Positions 34,878-46,200 of a stretch of DNA of 64,000 nucleotides are shown in pieces. The notes beneath the pieces were generated by a model, which did no database searches, was not told where the DNA came from, and saw nothing but the letters and a program-made list of their open reading frames with translations. A program made the translations under genes and the position numbers. Each line of letters starts with the position of its first letter. Position 1 is the stretch's first letter. The DNA is from Apostichopus japonicus (taxonomy: Eukaryota; Echinodermata; Holothuroidea; Aspidochirotida; Stichopodidae): contig NC_092580.1 of NCBI RefSeq assembly GCF_037975245.1, forward strand, positions 23,393,001 through 23,457,000, given 5' to 3'.

Positions 34878-36182
34878 CTGCAGAGACAAGACAGGTCATG
34901 TCGCATCATCCTGGCCGAGTCATAAAATTAGGTTTGTTTATGCCGCAGGTATATTTTAGTCTGAAAAGTGTCTCGATGTACTGTAAAATTGTAGATTTAC
35001 AGCTACAGTGCTTTTCAGGTAAATATGTCTCGGTAAGATGCTAAATGTGAATATTTTCGAGAGCATATTGGGATATATACCTGAAACCTTTTGCTGTTGT
35101 TGATGAGTGGATCAAAACGGAGTTCTGGGAGATTAAGTTGCCTTTGAACACTCAATTGCATCAGTACCTCTCTTGTACAACACTATATTTTTTTGTGGAG
35201 TGAAATGAGTTCCACTTATGTGATAGTTTGAAAGATTCCCCGCCAAGTCAATGTCATATTTCGCATGATATAATAAGACGTACTAAAAATGTGAGGATCC
35301 CGGCTATATTCTTCCACCACCATATTATAACCAGTGATTAGTCATACCCTATATCTCTTCCTTTCGACCGTTATTTTTCAATCATGGCAGTTAAAGTTGT
35401 TTACTTGTTTGTGAAGTTATCAGGTTGCTAGGTGATGAACTCATTTCAGGTCGTTAGATATTGAAATTACATTCAGAGAGAGAGAGACGCCTAGATCGCA
35501 GCTGGTAGCCTATAGTCCTCGTTTGATATGGATGAGTGGAAAACAGTACTACTGTTATGAGCTCAGTGACATCACAGTATGATTAGTTCAGCTCCAGTTG
35601 AGGTGTTATTAAACAAAAATATATTCTTGCATTCCTATTTCACATCTATAAGGCAATTTAATCTGCATGCACGATCAAATTGCAATATTTTTCCTTTATG
35701 TTGACATTAGTACTAATGACTATTACTGTGAAATTGTCTTTAGGAAGATCTACCCTCTACCATGTGATCCAGGTGACTTCTTTTTTTGGAGGGGAGGGGG
35801 GAGGGATTTTATATCCAGATATACCCCAGTTAAGGAGGGGATTGTGTCTGGGGAAGACGTGAGAGGATTGGGACGGGCTTAGGGAGGGATGGTTGCAAAT
35901 GGTAGAAGTGGAGAATAGAAGCCTCAGAGGCAATGGGAACTAGTAAACAGAGAAGTTGTAAACCTTAACTTTATCAGTACATGTGTTCATGAATGTGTAT
36001 GGTGTGTCAATCAATGATGGAAAGTATAGTATTGTGTTGTTGAGTGAGTTCATCTAATATATATCAGTGGTCACTATGATCCTTTTGTTTAATATTCCAT
36101 GAAATAATTGATTTTGCTAATTGATTGACTGTGAATGCTGCGTGTCTGACAAAGTCATTGTTATGAGGTAGAAAGAGGTGTT
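34878..36182. other. Non-coding stretch
   Basis: Short (GA)n near 35479-35487 and a G-rich tract near 35795-35812. No gene recognised. Confidence 0.45.
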
Positions 36183-36222
36183 ACATAATTAATCATAATT
36201 AATCAGTTATAATTAATCATAT
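36183..36222. repeat. ATAATTAATC short tandem repeat
   Basis: Three to four copies of ATAATTAATCA with small variations. The units hold TAATTA cores of the kind bound by homeodomain proteins; that is only a resemblance. Confidence 0.75.
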
Positions 36223-36440
36223 GGGTAAGTGTGAAGAACACCCTAGCTTGTTGGGTAATCGTTATCCCATTGAGGTTAGCGTCATGTGGAACGCGTTACT
36301 GATAACTTATAAAAGTATAATAGCACAGGGTGTAAGCATACTGCTTTTAATGTGATTGCTTGGGGCTTTGATATTTTATTAATTACATAATGTTAATTAT
36401 CTGAAAGTTTCAGTAAGATATTAACGATGTTTTTGGATTC

Positions 36441-36516
36441 CTTTGTATTCACTCCTTTCCTCTCTTACCTGTCTCTGAAGCACTCTAATCCACCTACAGT
36501 AGCTACATAACAACTG
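36441..36516 (-). repeat. Dispersed family D copy (subfamily 2)
   Basis: Minus strand contains GCTTCAGAGACAGGTAAGAG and AGGAAAGGAGTGAATAC, matching the copies at 5130-5330 and 31341-31399. Confidence 0.5.
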
Positions 36517-37650
36517 TGAGTACAATCTTGCACTGTACTCACAATGAACCTATCTTTGGCCATTGTCCTCTTCCTTCAAGAGCTGAATTCCCACTATGTT
36601 GGATTCATTTTCAAATTTTCTTGCATATTTATATTTGATCAGCCAGTGTCAATAGAAACATCTTCCCCCTCCCCTCCTCCCTCCTCCCTGGAAACATAAT
36701 CTCCCTCTCAGCACTCTGGTAGTTTTGTTTTTTCGTGTTTGTTTTTATCTTAATCTTCTTTTTTAAATACCCAAACTAAAGCATTACAGTTATCTCTTGT
36801 TCAATGCAATGAAATGTTTCGTTTTGCCAAGACTTAATTTATTTGTCAGAGTTCACATACATCCTAGATATATCTCCATGAAGGAAACAAAGCAAATAAT
36901 TTTGCTGCCAAGGGAAGTACTTTGTAAAGGCAGGAAGATTATAAGCATGTTGTTCCTCCTTTGCATTATTCTTCCTCAGTTGGAGGAACTCAGCTGGTAC
37001 TGTATCTTTCCTTCTATATCATTCAGAATTCTAACTACTATAACCGGAACATAAGTACACAGGATCTGAAGAATTAGATCAAGTATTTCTTGCCAATAGG
37101 TATAGCCCGATTGCTCATGATCCTCCTCGTAGGTTTATCGTTCACTGAGTAGAATCGGTCGTCATCGGCGATGTTATGTTTGTTTGGATGTTGGTTTGCC
37201 GCATGTTTGACTTGTTTGGAACGTGTGATAGAATTTTATATGTATACAACAGGAAATAACCAATTTAATTAGGTCTTTAATTGGGCACTATTGGATTGGA
37301 GTACATTGCAATACAGGCATTGTTTAAAGTCAGATAATGCTAAGTATTGTGTTTCCTCATGGGCATTCTCTCGCTTGTTCAAAGTAACTTGTATGGGCTC
37401 TGAATTGCTTGTTAAGTGTCATTTTAGATAAGGAGTAAATAAGAGATTGTCATAGATTTGATATCGTACTGAGGACAAGTAGTAGACTTCAAACTTTGTG
37501 TTGGATCAGCAACACCATTGTTTATATTTTTCTGCATGGAGGATTTGCATTATTTCATACAACCATATCATATTCAATTGTGTTCCTGTAACTGGAAAAT
37601 ATTGAATATTGATCTCTTCTCTGACTTTCTTTGTCTTCTTATTATTCTAG
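36517..37650. other. Non-coding stretch
   Basis: An 85-codon plus-strand frame at 36797-37054 passes through an acceptor-like CCTTTGCATTATTCTTCCTCAG region but has no donor or domain. Nothing else is recognised. Confidence 0.45.
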
Positions 37651-37697
37651 AAAGGAATGTTTGAAAAACGAAAGAGAAGAGAATTTTCAGTTTAGGG
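37651..37697 (+). CDS. Candidate 47-bp internal exon
   Basis: The tract TTTGTCTTCTTATTATTCTAG is a strong acceptor and GGG|GTGAGTACC a strong donor. One frame only is open: one base, then KECLKNEREENFQFR, then one base. Outgoing phase 1 fits the incoming phase of the 63609 candidate. The charged sequence is protein-like, but 15 codons are weak evidence. No family recognised. Confidence 0.35.
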
Positions 37698-39861
37698 GTG
37701 AGTACCTTTCATTGTACGATATCCGCATCAAGCTTGGTTCAAATTAGTTGAATGGATCGAGCCTGCTTAGCTAGTATTGCTTACATATTTCTTATCATTG
37801 CAAAGCTGATTTTGTGTAGTTTATGTTAGGAACATGCAGCTCCCCTCTTCCTTACAGGGCAAATTTTTTTAGTTTCTTGTCTTGTTGTCCGAGATGACCA
37901 ATTTCTGTTCTGTCCGACGACTAGTAAAATACATCATTGCAAGGAAAATACCTCCAAATAGCTGAAATGATAAATTGGAATCACAAATATTCACAAAACA
38001 TCTCCTCATACAGTACCGTATGCGCATATAGGTTATTGTTACTCTGCTAGATTTTTGTCGGACAACCAAATGTATGGACAAACAAAAGGTATGGCCTGTT
38101 TTTCCCAGGGACAACCAGAAAAATCCTTAGAAATTTGCCTTGCCTTAGAAAAGAGTTGAGGGCTTGATAAGCAAAGCTAATTTTCAGTAGGCCAATATTC
38201 CCTAATAGGGTGAGGGAGGGGGGGGGGGTGGCAGGAGTGAGATCAATGATTCCTGGTGCTTAAAGTATTGTACCATGCCCATGTGAAAATCAGTACTGTG
38301 GTAAATATTTGGGGGAGCCATGTCTCTTGGTGTGGACTTGCTTTCTATACAAACTTGTATTAAAGTTCTATCAATAAGGCTTTAGTTTCTTCTCAGAAAT
38401 TGTATTGATCAAGGAAGGACCAGCTGTGTTCAATAAGATGGTCAGTGTGATGTCACTAGGGAACGAGTGTATCAAACAGTGTAACTCCATGTGTATGGGC
38501 CAGTGTGTTGAGAGAGACACTGCATAGGTGACCTCGGTTAAAGGAGTCTTGTCTATTGACCAAAACATGCTAGAAAAACAAATGGTTACCTATATGCTCA
38601 AGAATTAGTATACTTCATTTACTTCAAACCACCATGCTATAACACAGTAAGTCATATAGATATCGTCTACTCTGAGCTTATTTAATATTTATTTGAACCT
38701 CCTCCCTCTCACCTCCGACCCCCAAGAAAAGTAGGAAAATATAATTTCAACGATTGGATCAAAACTTAGCACATGCAAGAATGTATTTATAATGTGGTAT
38801 AACAGTAAGAATTTTTGTGTTCCTTACAAGGTGACATGGTTATGCCCTCACCACATACTGTTATTTGTGTGAACTTATGTCAGTTATCATTAATTGATTG
38901 GATCCAGCAAATTTGCGGGAATACCGGGTTAACACCAAGCAAGAGTAGAGATGCTTTGTAAGTTCATAAAGTGTACATCAAAGTTGTCAGATTATTTGAG
39001 TAGTCTGGCACCCTTTACTGTATGTATACCCAAAACTATCACTAAATATCACATGAAATTGAAGATCCTTGGACATAATTTCCTTTTTTCTACATTCAAA
39101 TGTTGACATTAAGCTTCAAAGAGACAACGATTTGCTACGAAACATTGATTTTAGAGTTCAACATATGAAATGAAAATATTTGATTTGACAATACGCTGTT
39201 TGCTTTGAACTTCACGCTTGTACAATGGCCTCCAGAAGCACAACATCTGGTTTGGATAGGATCTGAAGGTTACTTTGTGGAAGTCAAGGCAGAATCAGCA
39301 ATCTCTCTTTTGCTTTGATTTTTTATTAATTTGTATTTAAAGGTTATTTAGGTACAAATTTTCTTAAATCAAAGCTGTCAGCATGCATAGTTCTTAAAGA
39401 AAACTTCAAGCAACCCCTTTTAATTGAATTGGTCGATTTGCTGTCGATGTCGATCGAGTACCACATTTTGTAGATTTCTGACAATTTCAGGAGCAATAAT
39501 CTCAAAGGTTATCAATAATAATCCTCTCTTTAAGAGCTGCTTGTAAGTTGAGATGGACAAAACTGTCATGGCAACACAGTTGGGAAAAATCATTTTTCGG
39601 TTTTGAAATTAATTAAAAATTAATTAAAATATGATCTTCCCCGGTATATACAGTGTAGAAGGCTTTGAGCAAACTTGATGTATGTGATATATTGGAACCA
39701 ATATAGTGCTTGAATATTTTGATGGAAACTTGTCTTCATTTCTTATCTTTGATGGACAAAGTTATTGCAAATGTTCGGCTTTCATTACTCTCACAGTCAT
39801 TAATCTGGACGTCTCAATTTCTTTATTGTTTCTCCACTCGTTTCTACTTTCTGCAAAGTAA
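37698..39861. other. Non-coding stretch
   Basis: G-rich tract at 38210-38230. No gene recognised on either strand. Confidence 0.45.
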
Positions 39862-40330
39862 TTTTGAATTTGAGTTTATTGTCCACAATTGGAAATTCGG
39901 CTTAGACAGGTCATAAACGAATAAAGAAAGAAAAAAAGAAAAACAATAGTATAAGTATCAATAGACTGCGATACACATACAGTAATACAAACAAATATAC
40001 AGCAAGTCCTATTTGTAAATAAGAAACTTATCTTCTCACTTGTGAATTAAATATGGATAGAATTAGGCACACATGAGTATCTGTAGCGGGCCCAAAGTGT
40101 ACATGGTGGGCATAATCGCAGTCCAGAGCGGTTGTAATTGTAGTGCTCGCACAAAGGGTGTGTTGGGTCTTGCATGATTTGTTTCACTTTATTGCAGACA
40201 CTCTTATGATACAAACACTCTAACGAAGGTAAGTGAGCACCGATTACCCGCTGAGCAACTTTCCTAGATTGCTCAAGCATCTTCACATCGATTCTTGTAA
40301 TGATAAGTGTGTAACCAGGTGAATGAAGAG
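39862..40330 (-). mobile_element. 5'-truncated non-LTR retrotransposon (LINE) 3' end
   Basis: The minus strand holds the end of a LINE ORF2 (listed separately), about 170 bp of 3' UTR and a tail reading GGACAATAAACTCAAATTC AAAATT, that is an AATAAA signal followed by short TCAAATT-type repeats. Such a tail after an ORF2 end is typical of jockey/CR1-like elements. Upstream of about 40330 the frame meets a stop and no RT core is visible, so the copy is 5'-truncated or decayed. Confidence 0.75.
40047..40325 (-). pseudogene. LINE ORF2 C-terminal fragment
   Basis: An open frame of at least 79 codons ends at TAA at 40047. Counting from the GTG at 40286, residues 20-45 read PSLECLYHKSVCNKVKQIMQ then DPTHPL, followed by SGLRLCPPCT (54-63) and SCVPNSI (71-77). 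This follows the well-known C-terminus of invertebrate and fish LINE ORF2 proteins: a Leu/Cys-rich helix, a D-P-x-H-P-L motif, an S-G-x-R-x-R/C stretch and an S-F/V-x-P-x-x-I end. The frame is open back to about 40325 with no start of its own. No catalytic residue is present. Confidence 0.75.
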
Positions 40331-41738
40331 GCTTTTAATTCTCGTTTTAGATTTGTTCAAGGCTATCACCTGTTGATAACATTTTATTGTAAACAGCTTT
40401 TCATTAATTTGGGGGACACTGTTTGTTTATATTTCTGGAAAATAACTGTTCCATCTATACATAACATGAATTTAATTGTGATCAATACACTGGTAGCCTG
40501 CTAGATTGAGAAACTTGGTTGATAATTATCTCATTATGTTATCAGTATTTTAATAAAGATGCTGGTTTTTCAAAATCATCATCATGTGAATATCATAGTT
40601 TGGCTAGATCAATCATTCTATCATCACTGATGAATTATGGTGTGTCTGGTACATAGTGTTAATAGCTTTGAGTCAGTAAGTGTGGGCAAACCCCTTACAT
40701 AGGGTTAGCTTTTGAGTTAATACTATGGCAAACATGCTGTTAGTTTTGATGAAGTTGAAGAAAAGTAATCCAGCCATGTTTGGTCAGATAGTTACAAGTG
40801 ATAAAAATAACAATTTCCTCCTTTTTTCCAGTTTTTTTAAGAGATATTTAGCAGACATGATATTTTAAAGCATCTATCCTGCATACGTACTCTTCCACCC
40901 ACGGATGGTTTTATGATTGGTCAATTTTGTTTATACATTTGGTGTTTCAATTAGGTCCAAGTAAATAACATAGTTAATAGAAGTTTAAACATTGAAGAGC
41001 CAGGATGATGGCAATATTCACCCAGACTTGTATTGACATGGGAATTTTTTTTTCTTTTTGGAGGAGGAGGGGGGAGTGGTATTGTGGAAGGGGGTGGAGG
41101 AGAAGACTTTACCATGGAAGTATACACTGACAGCCTGACAAAACAATGCAATTCATTTTATGGTACATTTAAGTGTGTAGTAGCCAAAAATTTCTTGCAA
41201 AATGGTTAATTTATTGGTATTTTTATCAAACACTCTAGAGAAGTTACAAACAATTTACGGCAAGGGATTTTCTAGCTACCTACGTGCTTGCGTTTATGTT
41301 TGAATGATAATGACGTTGTAATAAAAGTTGTACCTTGACAGGCTGCTTGATTTACTTGATCTATGAAGTGGGGTAACAGTGGGTCCTAGGCACATACTCT
41401 GCAATGACAGGGAAAACTTCACCACGTCACCACTTCACCCCGAAGCAGGAGTTCTTCCCCCCCCCCCCTACCTTGTAATAGAGTCCAGTTACTCACAAGG
41501 ATGTTGCATAAGTTTTAAGGATTGAAGGGATACTTTCGTGTTTCTTGTTGTGTTCCAAAGTCCTTTTGCATTTTATTTTGTAACTTTGCCAAAAGATACA
41601 GTGAAATAACCTCAAGGAATATAGTAAACAAGCAAAGTTATTGCAATACCTTGGGGTAAGTCCTAGTTGGGTAAAGGTAGTGAGTGTTGCATCGATAATT
41701 CTCTGGTGGTGGAAATTTACAAGAAATCTCCTCAAGTC
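40331..41738. other. Non-coding stretch
   Basis: G-rich tract near 41060-41105 and C run at 41458-41469. No gene recognised. Confidence 0.45.
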
Positions 41739-41746
41739 TATAAAAG
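41739..41746 (+). promoter_or_regulatory. Possible TATA box
   Basis: TATAAAAG lies 36 bases before the ATG of the exon candidate at 41782. A transcription start about 30 bases downstream would leave a very short leader. AT-rich DNA gives many such matches, so this is weak. Confidence 0.2.
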
Positions 41747-41781
41747 ATTATGGAGAGATTTAATCGCTTGGTGAGAATGAC

Positions 41782-41868
41782 ATGGGAACACTGGAGATCA
41801 TTGAGGAGAGGCCAGATGTCAGAGAGATCTTAGCAATATCTGTTTTTGAAAATAGGGGCCTGTCAAAG
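41782..41868 (+). CDS. Candidate first coding exon, unknown product
   Basis: ATG in a good context (GACATGG) opens 29 codons starting MGTLEIIEERPDVREILAIS and ending GLSK, followed by AAAG|GTAGAA, an acceptable donor. Codons such as CTG GAG ATC, GAG GAG AGG and GTC AGA GAG ATC look coding. Reading through the donor the frame continues to 41973. No domain is recognised, and it could equally be chance. Confidence 0.28.
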
Positions 41869-42410
41869 GTAGAAGGAGGGTTGAAATGCATGTTCTGTAT
41901 GAAAGGTTATAACTGTCACCTTCTTCAGGCAAGATATTATTTGCCTTGTTTGTTTGGTGAGGTTAGCTCATAATAAGCTGCTGTGATGTTTTGCTGGTGG
42001 TGGTATTGTAAATGGAAGGGTTGGGTACCCCGTACCCAGACGCTTTAGCCATGGGTACTGAATACTGATATACCATATCCAAGATCCTCCAAGATCCGCA
42101 ATAACCTTCAAGGGGCTTAAATTAAGGTGCCACAAGAAATAACCCATGTCCATTCAATAAATACAATAGCTCATCAGAACAGCACGTATTTTTCTTCCCT
42201 CTTTTCTTCTCCAACTGTACACATTTAATGCACATTCTTATGCCTATACCTAAACTACACGATTGGAACGTTTTAACCCGGCCTGCACCCACGCGCCCCA
42301 CTTTTGGTCACTTTCTCATCCAAAATCTACCGTTCAGTAGATCAAAAGCATGACTTTCTAAGGACCTTTCCATTTCAGGGGCGTAATGCTGAAACATTCC
42401 AATATTAATG

Positions 42411-42505
42411 TAGGTAAAGGTAGATAGGAAAGTGCATATAGAGCTGGAGGCAGGTAAGTATCATCGCTCATAAATCACCCAAACCATTAAGTTTGGGGAT
42501 TCTTC
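42411..42505 (+). repeat. Dispersed family D copy (subfamily 1)
   Basis: Runs GTAGATAGGAAAGTGCATAT, GGAGGCAGGTAAGTATCATC, then CATAAATCACCCAAACCATT and AAGTTTGGGGATTCTT. It links the subfamilies, since its left part resembles the GTAGACTAGGAAATGTGCG of 5130-5330 and its right part the copies at 14 and 34 kb. Confidence 0.6.
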
Positions 42506-42658
42506 ATGCCTCGATGGCATGAGACATGCAGGTATAATAGATATCAGAAAGTTGAACTTGATATTGATGTTGGGGTAGGTATGATGCGAACTTGAGTTAA
42601 ACCTTCTCACACAAATATGCACTTTTTTGCTATCCAACTGTAACATCATAAAACTTAC

Positions 42659-42681
42659 CAGCTCATTGTCAGGAGTTCTTT
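42659..42681 (-). CDS. Candidate 23-bp micro-exon
   Basis: On the minus strand the acceptor GGCCATTTTCCTCTGAG precedes AAAGAACTCCTGACAATGAG CTG and a perfect GTAAGT donor. Two of three frames are open. Evidence is splice signals only. Confidence 0.18.
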
Positions 42682-44920
42682 CTCAGAGGAAAATGGCCTT
42701 GCATATATTATGCAGGGCTAGTTGGATGCATGGTTGCCAAACACGTTGGTATTTAACATTGTTGAATGTGAAGTACAAAATTTAGCGACAGCTTTCGCAA
42801 AATACTGAAGCATACATTGTTTATTGATTCACGCACTATGTTACATTTAATACCACTGGTATTTAAAATATGAATTTAAGGGTAAACTTAATATGAAAGA
42901 AGCAAAAATTATGCCCAGGCTTGAAAATTTATGTCTTTATTGATAAGGCTAGAAACTGGAGTGTAGTGCAAACAAAGATACGAGCCGCGCTGTTCATTAC
43001 CAAATGTCAAACTGGCATCGGTGATAACGAAATTCCTTGCTCTGATCTTGATGTTCATTTGACGCCTATAGTTTCCTAGGACTGTTGTAGATACCGGGCC
43101 GAAAGAAAGGCCATTAAGCGAATGCCCTGTGGTAGTGGAAAACTGTCATAGATCTTCATCATGGTGATTAAACCAAAGAATAAAACCAGTAGATATTAAC
43201 TTGTCGGCCAGGACGAGGTTTATTGTTTATCTGTCAGATTCAAATTGTCACTATTTCTTTGGGGTAGGGGTCAGGAATGTTTTGGGCTAAGCTACCCACC
43301 GCCATGTAAAAGATGCTGTCGGACTGTCTCCAGTTATTAGTTCAGTGATTTACAGTTTGGAATGAGATAGTTAAAGTAGTAGTCCGAGTATGTGAGATTC
43401 TCATAGTTCCTTACGACCGTATCTTCGTACGTAAGTTCAAGATCTGGTTTAAGAGATGATATCATCCTCCAGCTATCAGCTTATCTCAAATGCCTCATTT
43501 TCTGCATCTGTTGCCAAAAAAAGGTTTCATATTTTCTGTCATAGAGATCTTGTCTGCATGGAATTAATTTTTAACCTTTTTTTTAAACTTAGTCTTGGAA
43601 ATGACTGTGATGTTTTAATATGGTGGAATATACATATGTTCTATCTAGCTTGATAGATATCATCAATACTGTGCATGACTCTTATCTTGGTCCATAAATC
43701 TGCATTTGCCACAATCTGGTGGTTCCAGACTATTTTCTAAGATAAGATAAATGGAAACATAGTCCTGTTTCCTTAACTGTCCATTAAATTCTCACCAGGA
43801 CTACTTATGAATTAAAGTTGGGCATCAATCTTTAAAGGTTTACAAATTAACAAAACCGTTACACAAATTAAATTTGTGGGAGAAAACATTTTTGATGGGA
43901 TTAAACTGCTAGTAACTCATGAATTAGGAATATAGCTAACGATAGTTGTTATAACCACATGGATACTGTATCTTAGTTGATGGAGGAGGGGTAACCAGGC
44001 CATTCTGTATTTACATATTTTGTTTTAATTGCATGGTAGGAATTCTGCCATATTGTATTACCCAATTACAGCTATTAAAGCTGTATGAAACCCTGAATGC
44101 TGCTTTAAGTTGATGAAGTAATCCAACAAAAATTTAGGTGTCAACTTTGAGTAGCTAAAATGGCCGGCTGAGTCCGGATCAGTGACCAGAAATATCAACA
44201 AAGAGGCTGGTTGGTTAACCGCAGGAGATGACCCCGTCATATATCTTCTTCTTCTTCATCTTGTTGATGTACATACCCCTGAAGGCTGTGTTTATAAACA
44301 TTAGCGGAAGTGTGATTTGAAAACTGAGAAGGTTACACTGTCCAATATAGGACTAGATTTGAAGATACCAGCATTCATGTTCCTTTAAAGTTGTTGCACT
44401 TGGCTGCACTATGTGACTTGTAATTGTATCTATACTGAACTTAAGGTTGTGCCCCTTATATCTTATCTTGAGTGACATACAAGAAATTTATGTGGTACAA
44501 CCCTCTTTTCTGTTCAATGATCACCGTAGTTTTCATGCTAGGAGATTCCAAACGTTCTTGTCACTAGCCAGAGAATATGCATTTTCAAAACAGAGTGAGT
44601 GATACTTTTAAAAAACCCTCCCTTAATTTACTTCATTTCTCATAAAGTTTAGGAACTGTGGCAACAACAAAAATAACAAACATACTGTAGCTTTCAAATT
44701 GTAACTGTGTTGGTAGATTAGCTATATTAAATACAAGATTAGGAATTGGCAATGTTGTTATAACACAAATTTGTTGAGAGCATATGTGGTTTAAATATAC
44801 CATGTAGTGGAGCCTGTGATTTCTGAGTGGCTGGGGGTGGGGGGAGGGGGCGGGAGATGGGGGAGTAATGTCAGTCAACATTAACTATAACCACTGGCAA
44901 TCTTTTACAAAATTGAGGTC
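42682..44920. other. Non-coding stretch
   Basis: G-rich tract at 44829-44865. No gene recognised. Confidence 0.45.
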
Positions 44921-45078
44921 AGGCGTCAGGAAACTCCTGTGAACGACTGGAAACTTTCACTACCAGCAGTAACAACAATGTACACAGGGGCCTTGTACTT
45001 ACTTGATTGTCATGTAACTTTTGCATGCCAATTATGACAATGGTCAACATTTCCTACAGTATGCACATTCTGCCATAC
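44921..45078 (-). repeat. Dispersed family C, minus-strand copy
   Basis: The reverse complement aligns almost base for base with 50605-50772: AGAATGTGCATACTGT, GACCATTGTCATAATTGGCA, ACATGACAATCAAGTAAGTA, TGTACATTGTTGTTACTG and CCAGTC.TT.ACAGGAGTTT. The pair is separated by about 5.5 kb in inverted orientation. There are no ORFs. A GTAAGT donor-like string is conserved. Confidence 0.8.
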
Positions 45079-45179
45079 AACTGAGGTTAGCCTCTCTCTT
45101 GCCCTTTCCACTTTGACCATCGTCACATTCATTCATGTCTGCATGTAAACTCCTCCTGGTCAGTGATCCTTCTCTTCAT

Positions 45180-45505
45180 ACTGTAGCATTTGGGGCTCCT
45201 TCATAGCATTTGTTGATCCTGCATAGCATTTGGTAATCCTTTGTGTCATACTGTTGCATTTAGTGGTCCTTCTTTCCATAGTGTAACATTTGGTGATCCT
45301 TCTTTTCATACTATAAAATTTGGTGATCCTTCATAGCATTTGGTGCTCCTTCATGCATTTGTTGATCCTTCATAGCATTTGGTAATCCTTTGTGTCATAC
45401 TGTAGCATTTAGTGGTCCTTATTTCAAAGTGTAACATTTGGTGATCCTTTGTTTCATACTGTAACATTTGATGATCCTCCATTCTATACTGTAACATTTG
45501 GTGAG
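45180..45505. repeat. CATTTGGTGATCCTT tandem repeat with higher-order period
   Basis: About a dozen units containing GCATTTGGTGATCCTTC are joined by short (CATAG) or long (TTTCATACTGTAA) linkers. A larger block covering GGGGCTCC, TTGTTGATCC, GGTAATCCTTTGTG and TAGTGGTCCTT occurs twice, about 165-180 bp apart, so a multi-unit segment was duplicated. Confidence 0.88.
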
Positions 45506-45975
45506 GTCACCAAACTACTTGATGTGGCTTGCCACCAACAGGTTCACCTCCAATAACAATTTCCCAGTTTCTCAATATATTCATCTTATACTGTCACTAT
45601 AAATCTTGGAGCTTAATAGGTAATGTTGCCATGCATTAAACCTGTCTACAACTCCCGAAAGCCTGCTCACATCTGCTATAATTGAGCCACTGTAACCAAA
45701 CTTGGTCATCAGATTCACCATTCTGCATGACACAGTTTTATATATGTACATTGGACTCTCTTCCCCACCAGGGTTAACAAGATGTAGTTAAAAAGAGCCC
45801 ATAAAAAATGTGTGGTTTTAATAAAATGGTCCTGGTGATATTAGGTTTGGATGATCTGCTGTTTCCATTCATTATATACAATGCATTATAATCATCCTTG
45901 AAACATAAATCATCTAGAGGATGGAGACTACTATAATAAGAGGCAGAGGCAGGAGCAACAAGCATCTTCTGTATG

Positions 45976-46200
45976 ATGATGATGATGATGATGATGATAG
46001 AGTATTTTATTAACCTAGAGGGTCATTATACCCAGGGCAAAGAGTACAACAGAACATGTCTGGAGTTGCCTACAGGTTAAAGCTGTATTATGCAATCCAT
46101 TATACAAAATACACAAAACAATACCTATCATGATGGCCATATAACATCTATTCCAGTGTTGACAGGTTCCCTACAATTATTTTACTAAGAGGAGGTACTA
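45976..46200 (-). mobile_element. Probable LINE 3' end with (ATC)n tail
   Basis: On the minus strand, sequence ending ACCCTCTAGGTTAATAAAAT ACTCT runs into an (ATC)n array at 45976-46000. An AATAAA signal directly before a simple repeat is typical of a LINE 3' end. No coding remnant was recognised upstream, so this is tentative. Confidence 0.35.
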
